NCBI RefSeq assembly: GCF_900142545.1
Contig: NZ_FRBF01000007.1
Span: 62,001 to 126,000 of the forward strand
Origin: Fibrobacter sp. UWT2
Lineage (GTDB): Bacteria; Fibrobacterota; Fibrobacteria; Fibrobacterales; Fibrobacteraceae
DNA: 64,000 nucleotides
Direction: 5' to 3'
Shown: positions 18,648 to 28,265 of the stretch, piece by piece
How positions within the stretch are numbered: position 1 is the first letter of the stretch
Layout: each line of letters begins with the position of its first letter
Notes under the pieces: generated by a model
The model's database searches: none
The model's input: only the letters and a program-made list of their open reading frames with translations
What the model was told of the DNA's origin: nothing
Made by a program: the position numbers and the translations under genes

Positions 18648-19655
18648 ATGAAGAAGATTTTACTTATTTTGGCCATCATTTTGGCACTTTTGGGCACTTT
18701 TTTGACCGTAAACCTCAAGTCCAGGATGGGTGAAAAGGCTCAAAACACCCAAACCGTGCTTTTGGAAGTCCCCAAAGGAAGTTCCCCGGCAAAAGTTTTC
18801 CAGATTCTAAAGCAGAACGGAATCTGGAGCGACGACCTCGCCTTCCGGTTGACCATGAAAAGGTTGAACCCGAGCCTCAAGGCCGGGTGGTTTGAAATTC
18901 CCGCAGGGCTCACGCTGCCCCAGGTCCTAGACATTATCGCAAGCGGCAAGGTCGCCGTGCGCCGCGTAACCATCCCTGAAGGTCGAGCCTCCTGGGAGAT
19001 CCCCGACTACCTCAAGAAGGCCTACCCGAACCTAGACGAGAACCGCTGGAACAAGTTGGTCCAAGACCCGAAGTTCGCCCGCAGCCTCGGCGTCGAAGCA
19101 AGCTCCTTGGAAGGCTACCTGCTCCCCGACACCTATCCCTTTCCCATTGATGCAGACGAAGAAACCATTCTGAAGCACATGGTCGCCGCTAACCTCAAGG
19201 TCCGCGACGAAATGGAAAAGCGCCCCGGCTCCATGTGGAAGACGCTCGGCAGCTGGCACAAGGTGCTCACCCTCGCAAGCGTCGTCGAAGAAGAAACAGG
19301 CATCCCCGAAGAACGCCCGCTGATTGCAGGAGTGTTCCACAACCGCCTACGCATTGGCATGCCGCTGGGGGCAGACCCCACGGTGCGGTTCATCTTCAGG
19401 AATCTGACCGGTCCCATCTACAAGAGCCAGCTCAACAGCAACAGTCCCTATAATACCCGCAAGTTCAAGGGACTCATGCCGGGCCCGATTTCTAATCCGG
19501 GACGCAAGGCTATTGAAGCAGCGCTCTTCCCGGCCAAGACCGAAGCCCTATATTTTGTCGCTAAAGACGATGGCTCCATGACGCATTTCTTTAGCTCCAA
19601 CTTGGCAGACCACAACAAGTACAAGGACGTTGCCGCCAAGAACCGCGGCGAGTAA
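18648..19655 (+). CDS. mltG: endolytic murein transglycosylase MltG
   Basis: A 335-residue inner-membrane enzyme with one N-terminal transmembrane segment (about residues 4-24) and a periplasmic YceG/MltG domain. Diagnostic stretches are LEGYLLPDTYPF (with the catalytic glutamate region), ASVVEEETG, and RIGMPLGADPTV followed by SPYNTRKFKGLMPGPI near the C-terminus. MltG cleaves nascent glycan strands and is thought to set glycan length during peptidoglycan synthesis. Length matches the family. Confidence 0.95.
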   Translation: MKKILLILAIILALLGTFLTVNLKSRMGEKAQNTQTVLLEVPKGSSPAKVFQILKQNGIWSDDLAFRLTMKRLNPSLKAGWFEIPAGLTLPQVLDIIASGKVAVRRVTIPEGRASWEIPDYLKKAYPNLDENRWNKLVQDPKFARSLGVEASSLEGYLLPDTYPFPIDADEETILKHMVAANLKVRDEMEKRPGSMWKTLGSWHKVLTLASVVEEETGIPEERPLIAGVFHNRLRIGMPLGADPTVRFIFRNLTGPIYKSQLNSNSPYNTRKFKGLMPGPISNPGRKAIEAALFPAKTEALYFVAKDDGSMTHFFSSNLADHNKYKDVAAKNRGE

Positions 19656-19874
19656 GTTTAAAGTATCCTATCTCATTGATAGTACCTAAATTACGACCTT
19701 TACAAAAAACAAAATCTGTAAATTCGCTCGTTAAGAAAGCAAAATATAGTCCCGAGAACACCTTTGGGCGAATCCCCTTATTTTCTATATTGGAGCTCAA
19801 ACAAAAATCAACAAAAAGAAAGACTCGGCTGTCTGAATTTATGGCGTTGGCCAGCCGAGCAAAGAAGGAAAATC

Positions 19875-22133
19875 ATGAGCGAAGCATGGAAAGGCTTTGA
19901 AGGTGGACGCTGGCAAGAAGAGATCAACGTTCGCGACTTTATTCAACGCAACTACACCGCATACGAAGGCGGCAAGGAATTTTTGGCAGGCCCGACAGAC
20001 GCCACCGAAAAGCTCTGGGGTGAACTCCAGAAGCTGCAGGCCGAAGAACGCAAGAAGGGCGGCGTGCTCGATATGGACACCGACATCGTTTCGACGATTA
20101 CGAGCCATAAGCCGGGCTATATCAGCGAAAGCCTCAAGGACTTGGAAAAGGTCGTGGGTCTCCAGACCGACAAGCCGCTGAAGCGCGCCTTCATGCCGTT
20201 TGGCGGTATCAAGATGGCTGAAGAATCTTGCCTGCAGTACGGCTACCAGCCGAGCGCAGACCTCCACAAGATCTTTACCGACTACCACAAGACTCACAAC
20301 CAGGCTGTGTTCGACTGCTACACTCCGGAAATTCGCGCAGTGCGCAAGGCTCACTTGCTGACCGGTCTTCCGGACACTTACGGTCGTGGCCGTATCGTGG
20401 GTGACTACCGCCGCGTAGCCCTTTACGGTATCGACTACATCATCCAGCAGAAGCAGAACGACCTCGCCCACGTGGGTGACGGTACCATGACCGACGACGT
20501 GATTCGCCTGCGCGAAGAAGTCGCTGAACAGATCAAGGCCCTTAAGGCCATGAAGGTGATGGCTCAGAGCTATGGTTTCGACATTTCGAAGCCGGCAACG
20601 AACGCCCGCGAAGCTTTCCAGTGGCTCTACTTCGGTTACCTCTCTGCCATCAAGACGCAGAACGGTGCCGCCATGAGCGTTGGCCGTATTTCGACCTTCC
20701 TCGACATTTATATCGAACGTGACCTCAAGAACGGCACGCTCACTGAAAGCGAAGCCCAGGAACTCGTGGATCACATGGTCATGAAGTTCCGCATGGTCAA
20801 GTTCGCACGTATCGAATCTTACAACCAGCTCTTCAGCGGTGACCCGGTGTGGGCCACCCTCGAAGTTGGCGGTATGGGCCAGGATGGCCGCCCGATGGTC
20901 ACCAAGAACGACTTCCGTTTCTTGCACACCCTCGAAAACATGGGCCCGTCTCCGGAACCCAACCTCACCGTTCTCTACACCAAGCGCCTCCCTGAAAACT
21001 TCAAGGAATACGCCGCCTTCATTTCTGTAACGACCAGCTCGATTCAGTATGAAAACGACGACGTGATGCGCCCGGTTTGGGGTGACGACTACAGCATTTG
21101 CTGCTGCGTGTCTGCAACGCAGACCGGTAAGGAAATGCAGTTCTTCGGCGCTCGTGCAAACCTCGCCAAGGCTCTTCTCTACGCTATCAACGGCGGCAAG
21201 GATGAAGAAGCCGGTCTCGTGCCCGGCATGCAGATTGGTCCGGAACTCGCTCCGATCACCGGCGACGTGCTGAACTACGACGAAGTGATGCACAAGTACG
21301 ACATCATGCTCGAATGGCTCGCAGGCATCTACGTGAACACGCTGAACCTGATCCACTACATGCACGACAAGTACTACTACGAAGCTGCAGAACTTGCCCT
21401 CATCGATACCGACGTGCGCCGCACGTTTGCAACGGGTATCGCAGGCTTCAGCCACGTGGTCGACAGCCTCTGCGCAATCAAGTACGCCAAGGTTTCTGTC
21501 GTTCGCGGCGAAAACGGCCTCGTGAAGGACTTCAAGATCGAAGGCGACTTCCCGAAGTACGGCAACGACGACGACCGCGCCGACGAAATCGCCGTCTGGC
21601 TCCTCAAGGAATTCATCGCAAAGATCAAGAAGCACCACACCTACCGCGGTGCCGAACCGACCACGTCGATTCTTACCATTACCAGTAACGTTGTTTACGG
21701 CAAGGCTACTGGCGCTCTCCCCGACGGTCGTCCGGCTCACGCCCCGTTCGCTCCCGGTGCAAACCCGAGCTACGGCGCCGAAAAGAACGGCCTCTTGGCC
21801 TCGCTCAACTCTGTCGCCAAGCTCCCGTACGAATACGCGCTCGACGGCATCAGCAACACGCAGACCATCAGCCCGAACGCTCTCGGCCACAGCGACGACG
21901 AACGCGCCCAGAAGCTCGTCACCGTCATGGACGGTTACTTCGCCCAGGGCGCACACCACCTGAACGTGAACGTGTTCGGCGTGGAAAAGTTGCTCGACGC
22001 CCAGGCGCACCCGGAAAAGCCCGAATACGCGAACTTCACCATCCGCGTTTCCGGCTACGCTGTCAAGTTCCTCTCGCTCACGAAGGAACAGCAGGACGAC
22101 GTCATCAGCCGTACCTGCCACGGCGTGTTATAA
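19875..22133 (+). CDS. pflB: pyruvate formate-lyase
   Basis: A 752-residue glycyl radical enzyme that converts pyruvate and CoA to acetyl-CoA and formate in anaerobic fermentation. Active-site cysteines lie in SICCCVS (Cys409-411; the family needs an adjacent Cys pair and here three occur in a row). The C-terminal radical loop is RVSGYAV with Gly727. ATG 19875 is chosen for its AAGGA site and the conserved [11 protein letters not shown] start; an open extension to 19764 is not protein-like. The 219-bp upstream spacer has a TATATT box near 19786. The activase gene pflA lies 1.3 kb downstream, separated by a minus-strand GH16 gene. Codon use is strongly biased, as expected for high expression. 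Confidence 0.97.
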   Translation: MSEAWKGFEGGRWQEEINVRDFIQRNYTAYEGGKEFLAGPTDATEKLWGELQKLQAEERKKGGVLDMDTDIVSTITSHKPGYISESLKDLEKVVGLQTDKPLKRAFMPFGGIKMAEESCLQYGYQPSADLHKIFTDYHKTHNQAVFDCYTPEIRAVRKAHLLTGLPDTYGRGRIVGDYRRVALYGIDYIIQQKQNDLAHVGDGTMTDDVIRLREEVAEQIKALKAMKVMAQSYGFDISKPATNAREAFQWLYFGYLSAIKTQNGAAMSVGRISTFLDIYIERDLKNGTLTESEAQELVDHMVMKFRMVKFARIESYNQLFSGDPVWATLEVGGMGQDGRPMVTKNDFRFLHTLENMGPSPEPNLTVLYTKRLPENFKEYAAFISVTTSSIQYENDDVMRPVWGDDYSICCCVSATQTGKEMQFFGARANLAKALLYAINGGKDEEAGLVPGMQIGPELAPITGDVLNYDEVMHKYDIMLEWLAGIYVNTLNLIHYMHDKYYYEAAELALIDTDVRRTFATGIAGFSHVVDSLCAIKYAKVSVVRGENGLVKDFKIEGDFPKYGNDDDRADEIAVWLLKEFIAKIKKHHTYRGAEPTTSILTITSNVVYGKATGALPDGRPAHAPFAPGANPSYGAEKNGLLASLNSVAKLPYEYALDGISNTQTISPNALGHSDDERAQKLVTVMDGYFAQGAHHLNVNVFGVEKLLDAQAHPEKPEYANFTIRVSGYAVKFLSLTKEQQDDVISRTCHGVL

Positions 22134-22151
22134 TAGTAGACTGTAGAAAGT

Positions 22152-22193
22152 AAAAAACGCCTCGGAAGTAAACTTCCGGGGCGTTTTGCTTTT
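22152..22193 (+). terminator. intrinsic terminator of pflB
   Basis: The stem AAACGCC-CGGAAG/CTTCCGG-GGCGTTT with loop taaa ends in a T-rich tract. The flanking A-run lets it also serve the convergent GH16 gene. Confidence 0.88.
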
Positions 22194-22240
22194 ATGGAGG
22201 AGAACAATAATGAAAATCGTTTGCGGTTCTAGATTCTAGA

Positions 22241-23347
22241 TTACTCCGGTTCGCGGGTCATGAGCATCTTGCAGTAGCCACCTTCGACCACGACGTTTTC
22301 GGTAGAAAGGGAAACCTTTTCCATTTCCCAGTTACCGGCGCCCCAATGTTCTCTGTCGAAGTCATCGCCATCGAAATCGTCTTGCCACAGCTGGGTAAAG
22401 CCCTTCGTTGCTTCGTCATAGGAGTATACGCGGACATAGTCAATCCACTGCACCTGCGGACCGTTAGCGAGTTCGTCACCCGTAAACTTGCCCACCCAGC
22501 CAGAGCTCTTGGAAGCCCAAAGGTTGAAGCGCAAGGACTGATCTTCGGTCAAGAACGCAACCTGGTCAGCATCGGCATGTGTACCGCGAGTGATACCGAT
22601 TGAGTCACGGCGAACTTCGACGCTGTCGATTTCCCAAGCAACGTAATCCGGAGTCCAGATGATTGCATAAAGGTGGAAGCCTTCGGTGGCATCGAAACCA
22701 TATTCGTGAATTGCTTCAGAAGAAGTGTTCTTCTTGATAGATTCATCACCTTCGCGGGTAATGATGTTGGACTGCCAAGAAGTACCGCCCTTACCGAGCA
22801 CTTCGATATCAATTTCGTTCCAAACATACGAGCCATTCCTATAGGAATCATCGTAGTAAAGGAACATGGAGCTCACGGAACCCGGAATCGAAACCATCTT
22901 CATGCAAGCTTCGAAACGGCCATACTTGAACTGGTCCTTACCGGAAAGTTCTGCACCGTAGTAGTTATACTTACCAGTGGCGCTCACTTCGTTCGGAACA
23001 GCCGGAACCGTAAGGTTCGTACGAGCAATAGCGCTACAACCGCTACCTGCCGGCGGAGTCACAGGATCCGGAGTCACCACCGGGTCGGTGGAGGGATCGG
23101 TCTGAGTCGGATCAGTTACAGTCGGGTCCGTCACGGTCGGATCAGTAACGGCGGGATCGGTTGTTGCAGGATCCGTAGCCGGGTCCGTCGGAGTCTGAGC
23201 AGGATCAGTTGCCGGGTCAGTCTGCTGAGCAGGATCTACAACGACAGGCTGGTTCTGGTCAGCCGGTGCGGCCGGGCTGCTGCTATCATCGTTACAAGCG
23301 GCAAACAGGCCAAGAGCGATAATCGGGAGAAGGAATTTCGTTTTCAT
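22241..23347 (-). CDS. circularly permuted GH16 beta-glucanase lipoprotein
   Basis: A 368-residue predicted lipoprotein (lipobox LFAAC, Cys18). A Thr/Asp/Pro-rich linker of about 65 residues (repeats such as TDPTVTDP) leads to a GH16 domain from about 105. The catalytic EIDIE motif is at 178-182, preceded by YVWN and followed by VLGKG. The segment that begins ordinary GH16 enzymes (W..DFDG.DFDREHWG, then the VVEGG strand) is found at the C-terminus (about 317-362). That is the order of the naturally permuted 1,3-1,4-beta-glucanase (lichenase) of Fibrobacter succinogenes, to which this aligns well by eye. It likely cleaves mixed-linkage glucan at the cell surface. It is convergent with pflB and divergent from pflA. 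Confidence 0.92.
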   Translation of the reverse strand: MKTKFLLPIIALGLFAACNDDSSSPAAPADQNQPVVVDPAQQTDPATDPAQTPTDPATDPATTDPAVTDPTVTDPTVTDPTQTDPSTDPVVTPDPVTPPAGSGCSAIARTNLTVPAVPNEVSATGKYNYYGAELSGKDQFKYGRFEACMKMVSIPGSVSSMFLYYDDSYRNGSYVWNEIDIEVLGKGGTSWQSNIITREGDESIKKNTSSEAIHEYGFDATEGFHLYAIIWTPDYVAWEIDSVEVRRDSIGITRGTHADADQVAFLTEDQSLRFNLWASKSSGWVGKFTGDELANGPQVQWIDYVRVYSYDEATKGFTQLWQDDFDGDDFDREHWGAGNWEMEKVSLSTENVVVEGGYCKMLMTREPE

Positions 23348-23469
23348 AAACTACCTCGTTTCTTTGAACATAAATATACCCCCTTTTAAAGGCAACAGGT
23401 AGTGCCCGGAACACAAATCAAACATAACTGTACTAATTGTACTTACCGATATATTTCTACATTTACAAT

Positions 23470-24225
23470 ATGCTCGGACGAATCAATAAATTAGAGACCT
23501 TTGGCTCTGTAGACGGCCCCGGAGTGCGGTTTGTCGTATTCACGCAAGGCTGCCCCATGCGTTGCCAATTCTGCCACAACCCTGAAACCTGGGACTTCGG
23601 CGCACAAAGCGCCAACGGAGTCAACAACGGTTCGTTCGAAATTTCCGCAGAAGATTTGCTCAAGAAAGCCCTACGCTACCAAAGCTACTGGGGCAAAGAC
23701 GGTGGCATCACGGTAAGCGGCGGCGAGCCGCTTGCACAAATGGATTTCCTCATTGAATTCTTCGAAGCAGCCAAGGCCGCAGGCGTACACACCTGCATCG
23801 ACACCTCGGGTGTAAACTTTGTTCGTAACGAGCCCTACTTCGGCAAGTTCAAGCGCCTCATGGACGCAACGGATCTTTTGCTCGTAGACATCAAGAACAT
23901 CGATCCCGTAGAGCACAAGAAACTCACCGGCCACGACAATAAGAACATCCTGGACATGTTCCGTTATCTGGATGAAATCAAGAAACCCATCTGGATCCGC
24001 CATGTACTCGTCCCCGGCATGAGCGACAACGACGAATTGCTAATCAAGACGCGCGAATTCATCGACACGCTCCACAACGTGGAAAAAGTCGAAGTCCTCC
24101 CCTACCACGCGCTCGCACTCGCCAAGTATCAAGAACTCGGCATCGACTACGTCCTGAAAGACGTCAAATCTCCCTCCGCGGAACGAGTCGCAAACGCGAA
24201 GAAAATCTTAGGAATACTTCCATAA
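23470..24225 (+). CDS. pflA: pyruvate formate-lyase activating enzyme
   Basis: A 251-residue radical-SAM enzyme that installs the glycyl radical on PflB. The iron-sulphur motif CxxxCxxC is in GCPMRCQFCH. SGGEPLAQ is the SAM-contacting GGE motif. The conserved opening GRINKLETFGSVDGPGVR supports ATG 23470 rather than an upstream ATG that adds eleven hydrophobic residues. No clear ribosome binding site is present. It lies downstream of pflB but is separated by the GH16 gene, so it has its own promoter in the 122-bp divergent spacer. Confidence 0.95.
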   Translation: MLGRINKLETFGSVDGPGVRFVVFTQGCPMRCQFCHNPETWDFGAQSANGVNNGSFEISAEDLLKKALRYQSYWGKDGGITVSGGEPLAQMDFLIEFFEAAKAAGVHTCIDTSGVNFVRNEPYFGKFKRLMDATDLLLVDIKNIDPVEHKKLTGHDNKNILDMFRYLDEIKKPIWIRHVLVPGMSDNDELLIKTREFIDTLHNVEKVEVLPYHALALAKYQELGIDYVLKDVKSPSAERVANAKKILGILP

Positions 24226-24262
24226 CAGTAGGAAGTAGAAAGTAGACGGTAGGAAGTAAAAG
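24226..24262 (+). repeat. short GTAGAAAGTAG-type repeat after pflA
   Basis: The bases after the pflA stop repeat AGTAG(G/A)AAGTA units, with an AGTAGAC motif. A related stretch (AGTAGACTGTAGAAAGTA) follows the pflB stop at about 22135-22152. The recurrence suggests a small dispersed repeat family or shared processing sequence. Confidence 0.4.
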
Positions 24263-24322
24263 ATTATAGGCGTACGGAAGCCTAGCAGAACATTATTTAC
24301 AACAACATCTATTAACTCAAAT

Positions 24323-24431
24323 AAAATTTCGCTTAAAACCGAGTGAGACAAAGAACGCTTTGGCGTAGCGTATAATAAATACGTGAGCCAAAGCGTGATG
24401 CCGTATCGCGATGTGTTTTTAGCGAAATTTT
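24323..24431. repeat. 109-bp nested inverted-repeat element
   Basis: Outer arms of 16 bp (24323-24338 and 24416-24431, one mismatch, core AAATTTCGCT) enclose a perfect 10-bp pair ACGCTTTGGC/GCCAAAGCGT (24355-24364, 24387-24396). That pair encloses CGTAT-aataa-ATACG (24369-24383). The outer right arm overlaps the stop codon of the gspF-like gene by two bases. It could be a bidirectional terminator, a structured RNA or a MITE-like insertion. Confidence 0.6.
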
Positions 24432-25632
24432 ACCCTTTAATAGCGTCGCCCATGCTGAACATAGGCATATACATAGCGATTAGGAGGCCACCGACAGCGC
24501 CACCGAGGAACACGATGATTAACGGTTCCATCATACCCACGACGCCATCCACTGCAGCATCCACTTCTTCATCGTAGAAGTCCGCTAGTTTCAAAAGCAT
24601 GCCGCCTAAGTTACCGGTTTTTTCACCCACGCCAGTCATCTGGATCACCATGGGCGGGAACAGACCAGTTTCTTGCATCGGATCTGCCATACTCTTACCT
24701 CCGGCAATACCGATAGCAATTTTGTTGATACCTCTTTCCACCACTTTGTTCGTAACGGTAGAGGCCACCACCTTCAAGGAATCCATAATGGACACACCGG
24801 CATTCAACAAGGTACCGAGCGTTCTAGAGAAACCAGCCGTAGTCGATTTAATCTGAAGGTCACCTAGTTTAGGCACCTTCAACATAAAACCGTCAAAGGC
24901 AAATCTGAATTGAGGAACACGCATCGCCAACTTAAAACCTACGCCAACAACAATCGCACCGATAAACAAGAAGGCACCGTTATCGCGGAGGAAGTCAGAA
25001 ATTCCCATCACCGCCAACGTCGGAGCCGGAAGTTCTGCATCAAGGGCTGCGAACTGTTCAGCAAAGGTCGGCACCACGAAAGTCATAAGGGCAATCACCA
25101 CCAAGATACCCACGATAACGAGCATCACCGGGTAAGTCAGAGCCTTTTTCACCTTACGTTTCAGGCGTTCGTTGTTTTCCAAAGTTTCTGCAAGACGAGC
25201 CAAGATGCCATCCAAGATACCACCCGCTTCACCGGCAGCCACCATATTGGTGTACAGGGAACTGAACACCTTGGGGTGCTGAGCCAAGGCATCGGCCAAA
25301 GAAGAACCACCGTTAATGGACTGCGTAATCTTGTGAACGACATTCTTGAGTTCCGGGTTTTCACACTGGTTCTCCAGAATGTTCAAGCACTGCAACATCG
25401 GCAGACCAGCAGAACTCATAGAAGAGAACATACGGGTAAAACGAGCAATTTCTGCAGGCTTGATACCCGAACCGATCTTAATCTTGATTTCTGTAGGTTT
25501 CTTCTTGAGACTTACAATCACCAAGCGGCGACGCATGAGCATGGCTTCGGCTTCGGCCTTGTCCTTTGCCTCAAGCGTTCCTTCAAAGTTATTGCCTTGG
25601 CTATTTGTCGCCTTATAAAGGAATTCAGCCAT
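24430..25632 (-). CDS. type IV pilus / type II secretion inner-membrane protein (PilC/GspF family)
   Basis: A 400-residue polytopic protein with two T2SSF domains. The first (about 65-190) holds ARFTRMFSSMSSAGLPMLQCL and the second (about 265-390) FSRTLGTLLNAGVSIMDSL, each followed by hydrophobic helices. This platform protein links the assembly or retraction ATPase to pilin movement in the inner membrane. It starts 3 bp after pilT, so the two are almost certainly cotranscribed. The pairing with PilT rather than a GspE-type ATPase favours a type IV pilus role. Its stop lies inside a large inverted repeat. Confidence 0.92.
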   Translation of the reverse strand: MAEFLYKATNSQGNNFEGTLEAKDKAEAEAMLMRRRLVIVSLKKKPTEIKIKIGSGIKPAEIARFTRMFSSMSSAGLPMLQCLNILENQCENPELKNVVHKITQSINGGSSLADALAQHPKVFSSLYTNMVAAGEAGGILDGILARLAETLENNERLKRKVKKALTYPVMLVIVGILVVIALMTFVVPTFAEQFAALDAELPAPTLAVMGISDFLRDNGAFLFIGAIVVGVGFKLAMRVPQFRFAFDGFMLKVPKLGDLQIKSTTAGFSRTLGTLLNAGVSIMDSLKVVASTVTNKVVERGINKIAIGIAGGKSMADPMQETGLFPPMVIQMTGVGEKTGNLGGMLLKLADFYDEEVDAAVDGVVGMMEPLIIVFLGGAVGGLLIAMYMPMFSMGDAIKG

Positions 25633-25635
25633 GGA

Positions 25636-26703
25636 TTACACCCCTTCTTTCACGAACAACTGTTCCAGCTGGTCCGGACTCGGAGAACGAGCGAGAGCAT
25701 CGAAACGGTCAACCTTATGGTTCTTCACCAGTTCGCACAAGCACATGTTCATGGTGTTCATGCCAAACTTCTGACCAATTTCAATCATCGATTCAATCTG
25801 GTGCACCTTGTCATCACGGATCAGGGCACGAATACCCGGCGTCACGTTCATGACTTCATAAGCCATCACGCGGCCACCACCGATGCGCGGCATAAGGGTC
25901 TGGCATATCACGCCCTGCAGCACGAACGAAAGCTGCGTACGCACGGTCTGCTGTTCGCCCTTCGGGAACGCGTCAACCACGCGGTTAATGGTCTGCACAC
26001 AAGAGTTGGTATGCAACGTTGCAAAAGCCAAGTGACCGGTTTCTGCAATGGTCAATGCGGCACGGATCGTTTCTAGGTCACGCATTTCGCCAATAAGCAC
26101 CACGTCAGGGTCCTGACGAAGAGCCATCTTAAGAGCCTGAGCAAAGCTGTTGGTATCGCTACCGACTTCACGCTGGTTGATCATACAGCCCTGGTGCTTG
26201 TGCAAGAATTCGATCGGGTCTTCCACCGTCAAAATGTGGTCGTGACGTTCCTTGTTGATCTTGTCGATCATGGCAGCCAAGGTCGTGGACTTACCGGAAC
26301 CGGTAGCACCCGTCACCAGCACAAGGCCCGACGGACGGGTCGTAAATTCGGCCATGATTTTCGGAAGGCCGAGATCCTTAAAGGTCTTAATTTCAAGCGG
26401 AATAATACGCAAGGCCAAAGCCACGCAACCGCGTTGCAAATAGGCGTTCGCACGGAAACGAGCGAGGTTTGCAATACCGAAAGAGAAGTCGCATTCCTTC
26501 TGCTGTTCGAAAGTCTTTTTCTGGCCTTCGTTCATCAAGCTGTAGGTCATGCGCATGGTTTCGTCCGGTTTCAGCTTGTCTTCGCCAATAGGCGTGAGTT
26601 TACCGGAAAGACGAATAAGAGGAGGCGCGCCTGCCGTAATGTGCAAGTCAGAAGCGCCACGCTGGACCATTTCAGAAAGAAGATCTTGAATATTGTATGC
26701 CAT
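25636..26703 (-). CDS. pilT: twitching motility ATPase PilT
   Basis: A 355-residue hexameric secretion ATPase that powers pilus retraction. The N-terminal part begins NIQDLLSEMVQRGASDLHI, typical of PilT. Walker A is GATGSGKST, the Asp box is ILTVEDPIEF, Walker B is VVLIGEMRD, and the His box is HLAFATLHTNS. The C-terminal IRALIRD corresponds to the AIRNLIRE motif needed for retraction. It is first in a two-gene operon with the pilC/gspF-like gene and is divergent from the TlpA-like gene. Confidence 0.95.
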   Translation of the reverse strand: MAYNIQDLLSEMVQRGASDLHITAGAPPLIRLSGKLTPIGEDKLKPDETMRMTYSLMNEGQKKTFEQQKECDFSFGIANLARFRANAYLQRGCVALALRIIPLEIKTFKDLGLPKIMAEFTTRPSGLVLVTGATGSGKSTTLAAMIDKINKERHDHILTVEDPIEFLHKHQGCMINQREVGSDTNSFAQALKMALRQDPDVVLIGEMRDLETIRAALTIAETGHLAFATLHTNSCVQTINRVVDAFPKGEQQTVRTQLSFVLQGVICQTLMPRIGGGRVMAYEVMNVTPGIRALIRDDKVHQIESMIEIGQKFGMNTMNMCLCELVKNHKVDRFDALARSPSPDQLEQLFVKEGV

Positions 26704-26788
26704 GCTTAAGAATATAACTTAAAAAACGGGCATATTTCCATTAAAAATGCACATTTTTTTCAAAAAAACGCTATTTTATTATGGTAGA

Positions 26789-27319
26789 ATGGAACTTGGG
26801 TGTAAAATAACCTCCTCACGAGGTGTTTTTTCTGTGGTTTGCACGCTGCTTTTAGCACTTGCATTCCTGTTTTCCGCATGCGGGCAGGAACACTTCCAAA
26901 CCGCCCCCACAAAAATCGTAGACTTCAAAGGCAAGCTCCTCGACGGAGGCATCTCCACCTACCAAGCCGAAAAGGGAACAGTCACCTTAATCGCACTCAC
27001 CGCCTCATGGTGCCCCGGCTGCCGTGCAGAACTCCCGCTCCTCAAAAAACTTGACGAAGAATTTGCCGACAAGGGTTTCAAGATCTTGATGGTGAATGAA
27101 GATGATTCGCCACGCATCGGATTGAAATACAACAAGGCCGCAGGCATCAAGTGGACAACGTTCCACTGGAATTATGACATGATGAACGTCCTCGGGAATC
27201 CAGGCGTCATTCCTGTGACCTACCTCGTGAACGCACAAGACAGCATCGTGAAAATCAACGTCGGTGAATTCGACGAAAATCAGATGCGAAAATTAATTGA
27301 AAAAGCCCTTAAGCGATAG
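26789..27319 (+). CDS. TlpA/ResA-like thioredoxin-fold lipoprotein
   Basis: A 176-residue predicted lipoprotein (lipobox FSAC followed by GQEH) with a thioredoxin fold. The redox motif WCPGC sits after strand VTLIALTAS, and the cis-proline is in VIPVTYLV. Such proteins act outside the cytoplasmic membrane in disulphide reduction or cytochrome/peroxide metabolism. An alternative start at 26747 adds 14 residues (MHIFFKK...); the ATG at 26789 gives a better signal peptide. The 3' end overlaps the convergent epmA gene by 11 bp. Confidence 0.85.
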   Translation: MELGCKITSSRGVFSVVCTLLLALAFLFSACGQEHFQTAPTKIVDFKGKLLDGGISTYQAEKGTVTLIALTASWCPGCRAELPLLKKLDEEFADKGFKILMVNEDDSPRIGLKYNKAAGIKWTTFHWNYDMMNVLGNPGVIPVTYLVNAQDSIVKINVGEFDENQMRKLIEKALKR

Positions 27320-28259
27320 GGCTCGGGAAAAGGATCACGTCCTTGATTTCGGACTTTCCCATCGCAAGCATAAACAATCGGTCTAGACCTAGTGCCACGC
27401 CAGAACAGGCGGGCATTCCCGATTCAAGCGCCTCCAAAAAGTTTTCATCAATCGGCGGCAAGGGTTTGTTCATGCCGCGACGGATTTCAAGATCAGCAGC
27501 AAAGCGCCTGCGCTGTTCGGCTGCATCGGTGAGTTCCGTGTAGCCGTTGCAAAGTTCCACCTGGTCTACAAACAGTTCGAATCGACGCGCCCAAGTGTAG
27601 CCGTCTTCGCCCACATACGTTTGCGCAAGTGCCGCCTGGGACTGCGGGTAATCCAGAATGAACTCGGGGCCGTTCTTGGCAAGTACCGGTTCCACCGCAA
27701 ACACCATCAGGTAATCCCACCAGTCTTCGCGGGACATGGCCGTGCCATCGGCCGGAAGCGGAATATCGCGGGCCGTACAAGCCGCGGCAAATTCTTCGCC
27801 CGAAGCCGTCAGCGGATTCACGCCCGCATAATTTTTGAATGCATCAATCCAGCGCGTGCGGCGAGCGTTAATCGGCTTGCCGATGATTTCAGAAACGAGT
27901 GCTTCGACTTCGTCCATCAACTTTTCTTGCGGCATGCCGACACGGTACCACTCCACCATGCTGAATTCATTGTTATGGTGGGCACCGAATTCATCTTTGC
28001 GGAAAGACTTTGTAATCTGGAAAATGTCGCCGAAACCTGCCGCAAGCAAGCGCTTCATGTGGAACTCGGGGCTCGTCATCATGAAATGCTTGCCCTCGAC
28101 CTCAAAGTAGTCTAGCTGAGGGTCGGTACCGCCCGCATTTGAAAGCGTCGGCGTTTCCACTTCGAGCACTCCGCGACCTTCAAAGAAGCGACGCACCTTA
28201 TTCATCAAGGCCTGGCGCTTTACCCAAGAATCGCGGTCGCAAGTCGGCTTAAATGACAT
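27309..28259 (-). CDS. epmA: elongation factor P--lysine ligase (EpmA/GenX family)
   Basis: A 316-residue class II aminoacyl-tRNA synthetase-like enzyme lacking the anticodon-binding domain. Class II motif 1 is near VLEVETPTL, motif 2 is ITKSFRKDEFGAHHNNEFSMVEWY, and motif 3 is ACSGVALGLDRLFML at the C-terminus. EpmA attaches (R)-beta-lysine to EF-P, which relieves ribosome stalling at polyproline. The length fits the GenX/PoxA family rather than full LysS. It follows a FISUMP gene by 6 bp on the same strand. The partner genes epmB and efp are not in the window. Confidence 0.9.
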   Translation of the reverse strand: MSFKPTCDRDSWVKRQALMNKVRRFFEGRGVLEVETPTLSNAGGTDPQLDYFEVEGKHFMMTSPEFHMKRLLAAGFGDIFQITKSFRKDEFGAHHNNEFSMVEWYRVGMPQEKLMDEVEALVSEIIGKPINARRTRWIDAFKNYAGVNPLTASGEEFAAACTARDIPLPADGTAMSREDWWDYLMVFAVEPVLAKNGPEFILDYPQSQAALAQTYVGEDGYTWARRFELFVDQVELCNGYTELTDAAEQRRRFAADLEIRRGMNKPLPPIDENFLEALESGMPACSGVALGLDRLFMLAMGKSEIKDVILFPSPIA

Positions 28260-28265
28260 TTCTAA

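Noticed and set aside
19839-22121. Minus-strand open frame opposite pflB (760 codons)
   Set aside because: Strong codon bias in pflB leaves the antisense frame open; no functional signals support it.
23080-23240. Tandem repeats near the GH16 gene as a possible array
   Set aside because: They are in-frame Thr-Asp-Pro linker codons of the lipoprotein.
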